Below, one piece after another: positions 11,035-21,380 of a stretch of 64,000 bases of DNA. The stretch comes from Codonopsis lanceolata (taxonomy: Eukaryota > Streptophyta > Magnoliopsida > Asterales > Campanulaceae). The DNA is taken from the NCBI GenBank assembly GCA_013146195.2, contig CM028377.1, forward strand, positions 100,214,435-100,278,434. Direction: 5' to 3'. Within the stretch, counting starts at the first letter, position 1. Every line of letters begins with the position of its first letter. Under the pieces are notes generated by a model, which had not been told where the DNA came from, ran no database searches, and was given only the letters and a program-made list of their open reading frames with translations. Position numbers and translations under genes: made by a program.

Positions 11035-11622
11035 ATTTGAACTATGTTTTTTCTGATTCCTTAGGTGGGATATATATGTAGGACGCCTATCTTAGTAGGT
11101 CTGACCATCACATCTGTTTTACACCTTTGAACTATATTTTGTCTGATTCTCTAAAGAGGGATACGTACGATGCCTATCACAGTAGGTCCGACCATCACAA
11201 CTGTTTTAAATATTTGAACTACATTAGTCTCATTCTCTAGGAGGGATACATAGGATGCCAATTACAGTAGGTCCGACCATCACATCTGTTTTACACCTTT
11301 GAACTACGTTTGGTCTGATTCCCAAGGAGGGATACGTAGGACATCTATCACAGTAGGTCCGACCACCACATCTATTTTACAACTTTGAATTATGTTTGGT
11401 CTGATTCCCCAAGAGGGATACGCAGGATGCCTATCACAGTAGATCCAACCATCATATCTATTTTACACATTTGAACTACGTTTGGTCTGATTCCCCAGGT
11501 GAGATACATAGGATGCCAGTCACAATAGGTCCGACCATCACATCTATTTTACATATTTGAACTACGTTTGGTTTGATTCCCCAGAAGGGATACGTAGGAC
11601 ATCTATCACAGTAGGTTCGACC
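11035..11622 (+). repeat. Tandem array B: about seven copies of an ~86 bp unit
   Basis: Units carry TTGAACTACGTTTGGTCTGA, TTCCCCAGGAGGGATACGTA, GGATGCCTATCACAGTAGGT and CCGACCATCACATCTGTTTT. The GAACTACG...GATACGTAGG wording resembles a motif I know from the leaders of Tat/Ogre-lineage retrotransposons, so the array probably grew from such a leader. It directly follows array A. Confidence 0.9.
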
Positions 11623-11949
11623 AAAAATTCCAAAAATAAATGTAATTTTCAATGAGAGACTAATAAAAGTAATAATAGTATATTGATGAACTATTGTTCT
11701 AATACTTTTGTTTTCAGAGTGGTTGATCAATTTTTCTCTATAAGACTAGGATCATGGATTTACAATTTATTATTTTCTCTTTTGTAGATAATTTGTTAAA
11801 AGTTGAAGATTTTCAAATTAATAGCAAATAAGTTTTGTTATAGTTAAGCAAAAATAATAATATGTTATAGCATGAGAGTTTTATACCGATGCTCTCACTA
11901 CCTATATATTAAGTTATTGTGAAAATATATAGTACTCTCTCAGTTTTCA
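11623..11949. other. AT-rich stretch, nothing recognised
   Basis: No open frame or element end is seen. It may hold the distal, intron-like part of the minus-strand Helitron that follows. Confidence 0.4.
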
Positions 11950-13085
11950 AATATACCTGCAATCGTAGTACATATTGATCTCATTGACAATTTCATTGTT
12001 ATCATCTATATTATCGCCACGACCTCGACAAATAGTTGCAGTAACACGATCATCTCCCTTATATACTTAAATTAGTTCTTAATTGATCGGGAGTGATTGC
12101 ACCATTCAACATTGATGTAAGCTTGATACATCATTAGAATATACAAATTATGTGGAACCACAAATCCGTTATCCAAAATAACTCAATTCTTCACCACTGT
12201 GTTTCCGTTATCATGTCTCCAATAATTAGGATAACTATCTTCATCAATACTGGTTCTTTCTTGGAATTTCTTGGAAAAGTGTTTTTTACATTTTCCATTC
12301 TGCATGCATGGTGAGCAGAGATTTGAGGCACCGCAAGGACTTTGTATCATGAAATCATTAACAACTTCATACAACTTAGGATAATTTTGTTTATTAGGGA
12401 TCTCAGCAAATATGATTTTATCTATGTCTTCTGAATTGGGGAAACTTGTCATCGCGATGCATGAACAACAATATGTGGACATGAGTAAAGCCCATGCTTC
12501 TGGAACACCATAGTATAAACAACTGCAAAAAGTTGTTCTAATTTTTCTTATATTGGTAAACAAAAATATAATTACTTAATAATAAAAATTTCGTTTTCTT
12601 GTGAAGAAACTGTATATGCGTATTAAAGTATATGATTTTCAAAACAAATGAACATGATTAATAGACTATATTTTATTCATATAAATTTAAAGGATATCAT
12701 ATAGTAAATTAATGAACAAATGCGTCAACTACCAAGTAATGATATAGAATATGTCTGCTTGGACACAACCGAAAATCTTTTGTTCTTTCAAATCTTTAGA
12801 GCTGATTCAGTTTAATTTTGAACACTCAACATAGGATGTTAGGTCTATCATCATATTTAAGGCCTCGATGTTGAACAAATCTAGTAATTTCTGGCCACTT
12901 ACAATTGCAAGTGAATGTTATGAATAGATCAGGAAATCCTTAGCACTTGCAAAGAGTCATAGCATCTAGATGATTCTGGACAGAAATTGGAGCTGGAGGT
13001 GGGTACATAATAATGGAATCGGAGTAGGCCAGAATCCATGTTGCTTCAATAAATTGTTGGAAAATTCAAATTCGATGTTAGTACA
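11950..13085 (-). pseudogene. Helitron Rep/helicase N-terminal region, decayed
   Basis: Read on the minus strand, several frames give Helitron_like_N sequence in the right order: DAMTLCKC...GFPDLFITFTC (about 12995-12895), KWPEITRFVQHRGLKYDD, LKDLKEQKIFGCVQADI, then QKHGFTHVHILLFMHR. The longest open frame (12563-12183) continues with SEDIDKIIFAEIPNKQNYPK, CGASNLCSPCMQNGKCKKHF and DEDSYPNYWRHDNG. Further on come LDNGFVVPHN and INVEWCNHSRSIK (about 12180-12060). This family encodes the rolling-circle Rep protein fused to a helicase. Stops and at least three frameshifts make it dead. The helicase half and both element ends are not found nearby. Confidence 0.85.
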
Positions 13086-13547
13086 GTGAGCCAAAATTCG
13101 AAACATAAAATTAATTTATAGTAGTATGTCTAAATTAGGGGAAAAAATAAGACAGGGAAAAAGGACATGTTTGAGAATATTATCGACGATCCAATAGTAG
13201 AATTAGGGAAAGTGATCTGTTTGAGAATATTATCGGCGATCCGATAGTAGAATTGGAGAGAGAATCGATTATGAACCTTAATCTTCTAGGCACTAACCGC
13301 AATGTTAATTTAATATGAGTAGCCGATTTTATTAGTAAATCAAATGTGATAAAATCTATCGCAAAAAAAACTTATCATAAACTAACCGTATAAAACAAAA
13401 TGTGATCAAGAATAACATATATCCAATACAAACTTAAAACTTTTTTGGTAAACGATTTTATCAGTAAATCAGATGTAATAACACAAAATTAATTTATAGC
13501 AGTGAGCCAACACTGCTATGTTTTGAATCCCTGCTGCTTCAACAAAT
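13086..13547. other. Non-coding stretch with imperfect internal duplications
   Basis: A ~50-bp unit (TGTTTGAGAATATTATCGRCGATCC) is duplicated at about 13169-13258. TTTATYAGTAAATCARATGT occurs near 13328 and 13457. A GCTTCAAYAAATTGTTGG string occurs at about 13044 and 13536. No gene is seen. Confidence 0.5.
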
Positions 13548-14437
13548 TGTTGGTGAAAGAACGGAATAGCACGGATTCTCAAGAGAAACCAAAGTGATTT
13601 CCATTGTAGCTGTGATTGTAGCTACAATGGGAATCACAATGAACAATAAAAGAGTAGCAGCGGAAGAATAGTTTTAAAAAGAACACAAAACAGAAAAACT
13701 GAACTCAAGTTTTACCAAACACAATCTACAAGTTACTACTTGTAGACCTAGCCTCAAGGCCACAAAGATTTCACTAAAAGAATAATCGTTTTACACAAAA
13801 ATACTTGTGAAATCACACACAAAATATTCTCACAAGACAATGAATCTTGGAGAAACAAAAACCCCACATAAAAGAGTTAAACAAAATGTGGGAAGAAACA
13901 AAACCAGCTTCCTTTGAGCAAAACAGGAAGACAAAAACAGTTTCAGAACTTCAATGTGATTGCTGATGTTATAACATCACCCACAACTGTTGATCTTTCC
14001 GAAAGCGCTTCTAAATCACCAAGCTTCAGATTACAGCTGTATGTCTTTTTGTTCTCTCTCTCAAGCTCTAGCAAAAACCCGTATCCTTGCTCCTGAATAT
14101 ATAGCTGTCCGATGCCCTACACAACACGCAAAAAAGACCAACAACTACAAGGAAAAGGATTAGATATAAGGAAAGATTATCAACTTACCATTCTTGTGAG
14201 ATTTTGTTACCAAACATGAAAGAACTCAAGAATCTTGGTATGCCTAGGATTTATGCTAAGATTTTGTTACCAAATATGATGAACCGAAATCTAGTAAAAG
14301 ATTATGTTACTAAAAATACAAAAACTAAATCTAATAAAAGATACTAAATCCTAAATTTACACAAACTTAACAAAATCATAGTTTGACCAAGAAAGGTGAA
14401 ACAAGTAAAAATAGGCATGGCCTATTTTACCCTTACA
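13548..14437 (-). mobile_element. 3' LTR of the SIRE-type copia element on -
   Basis: Read on the minus strand it starts TGTAAGGGTAAAATAGG at 14437 and ends TTCACCAACA at 13548, 890 bp. A polypurine tract (AAAGGGGGTGAT) precedes it, the usual copia arrangement. An env-like ORF and pol lie upstream in the right order. The LTR contains the GTAGCTAC palindromic motif (about 13605-13632) that recurs in this element's coding sequence. The possible 5-bp target duplication beside the end is CAAAT; the partner copy is not in the window. Confidence 0.8.
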
Positions 14438-14450
14438 ATCACCCCCTTTG
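14438..14450 (-). promoter_or_regulatory. Polypurine tract of the SIRE-type element
   Basis: CAAAGGGGGTGAT on the minus strand sits directly before the LTR start. Confidence 0.75.
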
Positions 14451-14758
14451 TTGAACATTTCTGGTCAAATGCAAATCAAGTGTTCCAAGATCAAAGCATA
14501 TGACTTCCTGCAAAGGTTAGAGAGAATAATCCAAACACTCACCCCCTAAACATGAACACTAATCAAACATAATGAACATGCAATGAGAGTCACAATAACC
14601 AGGCATAACCAACCAATCATAGTTTTAGAAGTTACAGACCAGAATTACAAACTGAATCATGGAGCAATGTAAATGTTTAAACAAGAACCAACAACCCAAA
14701 TTTCCAACAACATAAGAATTCAACCACATATTTCATCAACATGTTCAACCACAGATTT

Positions 14759-16796
14759 TTAGGAACCACAGTTTAAAGAATCAGTCCTGCACAGCTTCTG
14801 GTTCAACTTCAGCTTCAAGAGATGCAGGATCATGTACAGCAGCAGAGGGAACAGCAGAGGAACATCAGGAACACTTGCATCACCCCCTATTTGGCCAGAA
14901 TGTAAGGCCAGCCAGGCAGTATACTTAACAGCTAAGGATTGAAAAAGTGTAGTCTGTGAAGCCAGGATCTCCAACTGAGAGTGCACCATAGCTAATTGTG
15001 CAGATACAAAGGCCACAGAAATAGGAGCAGTATGGCGTGCAGAAATGGCTGATGTAGCTACATTGTGAGTAGCATTGACAGTAGTGGATGCAGATGGTAG
15101 AGATGAACCATGAACAGATGACACAGGGGCATAAGGATGTATAAGAGGAAGATTAACAAGCCTATCTCCTCTTAACAATTTTACTGAGATATGGAGAGGT
15201 TCTAGAATTGGAGACAGCCTAGTAGAAGCAGGAGGGGAATAACCTTGGGAAACTAAGATCTTATAGATTAAGGAAGGAAAAATTAAAGACCTCTTATCTC
15301 CTTCAGATTCAGCCAAAGATGAAATTTTTCTAAAAACAAAGTATCCAAAATCAAATGGCTTATTTGTCCCAATCTGATAAAGCACTCTAGCATGTTCTTC
15401 AGTAAGGGTGTTAGAGTTTGTGGTGGGTGACCAGTTTGCACAACAAACTTTATGCATGAAAGCATAGAGAAATGACAGTTGTGAAGTGCTAATAGATGTG
15501 CCTTTGGCAGGCCATTTAGACAGGGTACCACCAGTAAGCTCAAAAACACACATGTGCAAATCAGAATTCATCTCAAAGGGGCCAGATGCAGGAGTGTTCA
15601 TCATGGTATTTATGACAAAAGAAGAAAAATCATACCATTTGCCTCTTACAAAAACTTTTTCAAATCGGGCATCAGAAGGTGAACTAATTCGTTTTTCAAT
15701 GTTGGCATAAAATTCGTATATCAGATCACAAAAATAAGGGGTAGCTGAAGAAACTGTTCCTAGTAAACCTCTATCAGAGAAAAATGGAGTGAGGTTCTGT
15801 GCAGTCAACTCAGCAGATGGAATAGTGCGTTCATCAACAATTTTACGGGATGTATTATGACGAATAGATGCAGCCTTGGACACAAATTTAAATGAAAAGG
15901 GAGTACCGACTGAAGAAGCAGCAGAAATAGATGCCTTAGTACGTTTGGATGTAGCTACATTTGTAGCTACATTGGTCGAAGACACACGGCTTCTTGTGAT
16001 GCAAACAGGAACCTCTTCAGTGTCCGCACTATCTTCAGGTGTCAATTCTTTGCTGTCAACATTTTTTCGGAACTGTCATCGAACTCTGATGAACTGGATG
16101 GACGGGGCAAGTCGTCTTCCAAAGGCTGTGAAGGTGGAGCAGACTTGGAAGAAGTCACGTTCTTCAATTTGACCAGATATTCAGCCAAAGTGTTGTCTTC
16201 ATCCGAGAAATTTACAGACGCCGAAGGAGAATTATCCTTAGAGGCAGATGACCCTTGAGCATGAACAGAGGAGTCTGGAGGAAACACGACGCGAGGTGAC
16301 GGAATAGGATAGTCATCATCCTTGGATTCCTCTTCAACGGGAGCAATTATGGGAGAGGCAGATTGATGGGTTGGTTCTTGAACCACGGGTGTCGGATCTG
16401 TTGTCGAACAAAATCTTCATCCTCAGGATCACTTTCAATGACCACAAATTCTTCAAACATTCCTGGGACAACTTTGTTTTTCTTAACAGCTTGAACATCT
16501 TCTACACTTGGATCTTCATAATTTGAGGGAATCCCTCGCAGCCGTTTCGATTTTCTTGTGCTAGGGTTACCGATTTGGGGTAACCCTGACAAATCGCCCG
16601 GATTATCCACATCAATGGCGTTGCCTTTTTCTCCAGGAAGGATCATGGTCAGAGGTTCTGGTAATGGTTGAGCTATTACAATAGCGGTATCAGGATTTTC
16701 TGGTGAAGAAAGAGGGCTGGATGTAGCTTCATCGGAAGCTACATCAGAGGTTGGATTGGTTGTTGGGAATCCATGTGAAGATGAGGAAGATGCCAT
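14759..16796 (-). pseudogene. SIRE-type env-like ORF, three frames
   Basis: The ORF lies downstream of pol and upstream of the polypurine tract, the position of the env-like ORF in SIRE/Maximus elements. It starts MASSSSSHGF at 16796, passes to a second frame near 16390 and a third near 16045, and a last small shift near 14860 spoils the C terminus. The N-terminal third is low-complexity and acidic. The middle holds the 'putative plant transposon protein' domain (CDLIYEFYANIEKR, VFVRGKWYDFSSF, FDFGYFVFRK, SLIYKILVSQG; about 15720-15230). NVATNVATS and similar repeats derive from GTAGCTAC palindromes in the DNA. Despite the name, no convincing signal peptide or fusion peptide is visible. The function is unknown. 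Confidence 0.75.
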
Positions 16797-18077
16797 TTAG
16801 AGATTTAGGTGAAGAACACAAGAGAGATGATGAAAGAGAAAAGATTGGGAAGGAGGGATGATCTGCTCGTAATTTTCTCTGCCGAATTTTGAAGAAGAAA
16901 GCTTATGGGATAAGTGTTTCTTTCAACCTGTAAACACAGCACTAAAAAGCTCTACTAAACCCAATTAGCCGTTAACCACATTAACTAAACAGAATGTGAG
17001 GAGACCTAATCAACAAATCAAAATTTAAATTTTAGATAAAAAAAAATCAAATATTAACCACTAATAGAGAAGTGATAAAAATCTGCTGTTATTGCAATGA
17101 GAAATAGGTGGAGGATTTAATGTGAGAAAATAACTACTAATTTCAGATTTCAAAATTTGAAATTTTACACAAATTTATCAAATATTTTGAGAATGCACAA
17201 CACTTAATTAACCAAGATTGCAACTACACAATTCAGCCAAACACAGTAACCATAAACCAATTCGGAGCCTCGTGATGAACACATAGATTAGACAACCACA
17301 TAAAATATCAACTTGGTGAACAATGGAACTGAGATTGCACTAATTTGTTTATGAAAACAAAAACATAAAGGGGATGATATTATCAATAACAATATGTCCT
17401 AGAAAATATGCCTATCATGTGCAGAAAAAAACAAGAGAAACAATGCAAGCACACACATGTGATATGTCTAGATCATCTGAATGTAGTTCCCAATGTAGCT
17501 GCATTGGAAGACACATTCGCCAAAATTGTGATTTTATGTACAAATTTTCATCTTATCTTCACCAAACCAGTACAAAGACTCCCATAAATACCATAGGTAC
17601 TTTATTTCCCTATGAGAATAGCTTTACTTTATTTCAAGCATATTCAACACAAACCACTAGGAACCTTTCACACTATTTACCAAGGGTAGCAACTTAACTT
17701 ATTGATCAACCCATGAAATCCGAGGATTCACAGTTCCAAAAGAAAGATGCCACAACCTTGTCCATAGGTAGCTCTTTTCCGTTAGGTAGCTTTCACACTT
17801 TGTCAATTAAAGGGAGTCAATTTACTCAAGATCAACCCATGAAAGCCTAAGCTCCATAGTACTTTGACAAATTGCAGCATCCCAAAAATTTCAAAAGGTA
17901 GCTCTTTCCTTTGTGGTCAAAAGATTTTTCAATTTAAATACAATTTTTAGGGAGATGGTGAGAGAATCGGAACAAGAAAATCACAACAGATATTGAATGC
18001 ATATCCAAGTCAACAATCAAAGGTACTAGAACACAAAGAATGAAACTAGTGTGCCCCCTAAAAGACAATGCAAGATG

Positions 18078-18130
<53 letters not shown>

Positions 18131-18146
18131 CTAAAGAAGTGAGGGG
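16797..18146 (-). other. SIRE spacer between pol and the env-like ORF
   Basis: Non-coding, AT-rich. It includes an (AT)n tract at about 18078-18124 and two imperfect copies of a GATCAACCCATGAAA...AGGTAGCTCTTT block (near 17704 and 17839). No gene is supported. Confidence 0.6.
18078..18124. repeat. (AT)n microsatellite
   Basis: About 45 bp of AT alternation, read directly. Confidence 0.95.
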
Positions 18147-20084
18147 TTACATGGCACACATACCGAGAGATTTCCTAAGATTTATGAATCTCTCAAAATC
18201 TAGACTCTTTGTGAAAATATCAGCGAGTTGATTTTCTGTTCCCACATGTTCAATGCAAACAATGCCTTGTTCAACCAAGTCTTTAATAAAATGGTGTCTT
18301 ATGTCTATGTGCTTAGTTCTAGAGTGTTGAGCTGGATTTTTAGCTATACTTATGGCACTTGTGTTGTCATAATACAAGGTTAATATATTGTTGTGTAAAC
18401 CATAATCCTTGATCATTTGTTTCATTCATAAGAGTTGTGTACATCCACTACCAGCAGCTATATACTCAGATTCAGCTGTTGATAGGGCAACACAATTTTG
18501 TTTCTTACTAAACCATGAAATCAAGTTATTTCCCAAATAAAAACATCCACCAGATGTGCTTCTCATGTCATCTACACTACCAGCCCAATCAGCATCACTA
18601 AATCCAACAAGATTGGTGTTTGTGTGTTTAGTATACCACAAACCCATGCCACAAGTCTCACCAATATATCGAATTATTCTTTTACTGCTTTCAAGTGAGA
18701 GACTTTGGGATTTGCTTGATACCTAGCACACAAACATACACTATACATGATGTCAGGACGGGTGGCAGTTAAGTACAACAGACTTCCAATCATACTCCTA
18801 TATAAAGTATGGTCAACACTTTCAGATTTTTCATCTTTATTGAGTTTATTGGATGTACCCATAGGGTTTTCTTTTGTTTTCCATTCTCAAGATTGAATTT
18901 CTTCACCAAGTTAAGAGCATACTTGGCTTGAGAAATGATGAACATCCCTTCATGTGATTGTTTTATTTGAATTCCTAAAAAATAGGTCAACTCCCCAACC
19001 ATACTCATCTCAAAAGTGGAAGTCATGCAGTTAACAAATTCTTTTTCCAAGGACTTGGAGGTGGATCCAAACACAATATCATCAATATAAATTTATGCTA
19101 TTAAAATGTGTTTGTCTTGATTTTGAATGAATAGAGTTTTATCCACCTCTCCTCTTCTAAAACCACTTTTCAAAAGATGGTCTATAAGTCTCCCATACCA
19201 AGCTCTAGAAGCTTGTTTGAGACCATACAATGCCTTTTTTAGCTTAAACACATGACTGGGTTTATGGGGGTCCTCAAAACCTTTTGGTTGCTCAACAAAA
19301 ACTTCTTCATCAAGGATGCCATTTAAGAAAGCACTCTTCACATCCATTTGCTGAAGAGTTATATCAAGAAAACATGCAATCGCAAGCAGCAGACGAATGG
19401 ACTCAATACGGGCTACAGGAGCAAAGGTTTCATCAAAATCCACCCCCTCAACATGTGTATACCCTTGAGCCACAAGTCTAGCTTTATTTCTTATTATCTC
19501 TCCCACTTCATTTGTTTTGTTTTTGAAAATCCATTTAATTCCAATAACATTTACAGAAGTGGGTCTAGGAACAAGATACCAAACATCATTTTTAGTAAAT
19601 TGATCTAGTTCCTCTTGCATGACATTTATCCAACATTCATCCTTAAGAGCCTCATGCACATTTTTGGATTCAATGGTGGAAACAAAACAAGATGCATGGA
19701 TTTCATCAAATTCTAGTGTGGACATGCATGCAAGTTTTTTGTAATCCACCTTACCTTTCCTTCTTGTTGAAACTCCATCTTGAACATTACCTATGATCTA
19801 AGAGAAAGGATGTATTTTCTGAATTTTGCTTGGAATATCAAGTCCGATCGGTCAAAGCGGGTGATTATCTACATTTTACGGATCGGATCGGTTTAAACAC
19901 GCCGGGTTTACGTCAATGTGACTTCCGATGTAGCTACATTCGGAATCACATTGGGTGACTTGTCGAATTGCATTATGCATGCTTTGATTTTGCAGATCAC
20001 GCTTGGTCACCTCTTTGGATTCTTGGATTCGGATCTTTGTTTACGGATCAAAGTCTTCAAAATCAAGGATTCCTGAAACATCTT
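18147..20084 (-). pseudogene. SIRE-type copia pol: linker, reverse transcriptase, RNase H
   Basis: Minus-strand frames in order are: linker (DVSGILDFEDFD, NVIPNVATSEVTLT, KIQKIHPFS, NVQDGVSTRRKGK; 20084-19750), RT fingers and palm ([76 protein letters not shown]), the catalytic IYIDDIVFGS at about 19090-19060, then RNase H (ATRPDIMYSV, SDADWAGSVDD, STAESEYIAA, YDNTSAISIAKNPAQHSRTK, ADIFTKSL). Stops include TAA where Gln is expected just before IYIDD and TGA where Trp is expected near 18425. Integrase, protease and gag are absent because the + copia LTR begins at 20085. It is a dead copy. Confidence 0.9.
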
Positions 20085-21313
20085 GTTGATTCCTATAGCT
20101 AGATTTGGTTGAGACATCTTCTGATTCTATTGTACAGTGGCTAAAAGGTCTGCGTACCAATTAGTGTGGCAACTGTCTTAGAATCAAAGTTGTTTAGAAC
20201 TGTTTAGTGTTAGTTTAGGCGCGGACAAGCAGACGTCTACAGCAGCCTTGGAAGAACAGCAGACTTTGAAGTCTGCTCAAAGAGCGAAAAATCAAGAATA
20301 GCCAAATCATGAAATTATGACACGTATAGACCTATCTAGATATCTTTTTGAAAATATCCAGTCATAATGTCTTCATCGGATTTCACTTTAAGGAAGTCAA
20401 CTCTACATGCTGACAACTGTCCAGATTGTCTCCTGAAGCATGAAGTCTGAAGATATTACCCTTTTTGGCTAAGAAGACTTTTTAAGCTGCAACGCCTGCA
20501 ATCTGAGACCTTACTCTAATTGGGAAAGTCCTCTCTGTACACACTGCATCTCTGATGACTGTGGCTCTTACATCTCCCAAAAGCGCCGAATTGCATTCAA
20601 TGCAATAGAACGTTGGACACAGTTCTCTCTGCCTCAGTCCAACGGTCCAAAAGATCTCTCTGGTATTTATTCAAGTTTTGAAGATCTGAAGAAATAACTC
20701 TTGCGCATTAAACACTCAAGCCTCATCTTCAACACTCAAGCATTCAAGAGATCAAAGGACAAGAACTAACACTTCACCAAACTTCCTGAAGCTGCAGATC
20801 TGCCAGTCTTAAATTTGTTTCAGCTTCATCTAGTTTGTCTTTAAAAACTGTTCTTTACATTTGTACGTGTGAGAACAATTAATCCTTGATTGTTTCTCTC
20901 ACCATTATACACTTGGTTAAAAACTCATTTTGTACACGATCCATTAGAGATCTTACTCATAAACCTAGTGGATAAACAAGTGCATGTTTAAAATCCAAAG
21001 CTAACCACTTTGGTAGTGGACGTAGTACTATTCATAGTACGAACCACTTCAAAACGATGTGTTCTGTCTGATCTGTTCTTACAATTTCTATTAACTGCTT
21101 ATACTGATCTAAAACCTCTTCTGAATCTGTACTACTTAAGCAGATCTCTAGTCAGTTCAGAACCTCTTCTGTTTCCGCTGCTTTAACACTTCTAGTTAAA
21201 TCATTTTAAGAAATCATTAAGAAGTGTTTATAAAAAGTTTTTATAAAAACATAACTAGGCTATTCAACCCCCCCCCCCTTCTAGCCTAGATTGAGCCTAT
21301 TTTGGGACCAACA
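20085..21313 (+). mobile_element. 5' LTR of the + copia element
   Basis: It begins TGTTGATTCCTATAGC at 20085 and ends GGGACCAACA at 21313, directly before a tRNA-Met primer-binding site, so the 3' end is firm. The 5' end is supported because the SIRE pol reading on - runs exactly up to 20084, and because the related minus-strand LTR at 41538-42799 also starts TGTTGATTC and ends GGGACCCACA. Both share a TATTCAACCCCCC...CTTCTAG block near the end and a GTGGACGTAGYACTAT block. Length is 1229 bp. The candidate flanking duplication is CATCT at 20080-20084; the partner is lost with the 3' LTR. Confidence 0.75.
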
Positions 21314-21315
21314 AT

Positions 21316-21327
21316 TGGTATCAGAGC
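21316..21327 (+). promoter_or_regulatory. Primer-binding site, initiator tRNA-Met type
   Basis: TGGTATCAGAGC is the standard plant Ty1/copia primer-binding sequence, two bases after the LTR end. It fixes the LTR boundary and strand. Confidence 0.92.
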
Positions 21328-21380
21328 TTAATTCTTTGAAAATTCATTTTTCCAAGCTTAACCTCTTGTGAATAGATCAT

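Noticed and set aside
10352..11081. Overlapping ORFs across array A with repeated peptides
   Set aside because: They translate the tandem unit on either strand. No start context or homology supports coding.
10307..11622. Regularly spaced repeats resembling a CRISPR array
   Set aside because: Units are directly adjacent, diverged, without unique spacers of constant length, and lie in plant retrotransposon sequence.
12183..12563. Host gene of 126 codons
   Set aside because: Its sequence is the Helitron Rep N-terminal region with frameshifts on both sides.
14759..16796. A true retroviral envelope gene
   Set aside because: The position is env-like, but there is no convincing signal peptide, fusion peptide or membrane anchor, and the domain is the plant transposon type.
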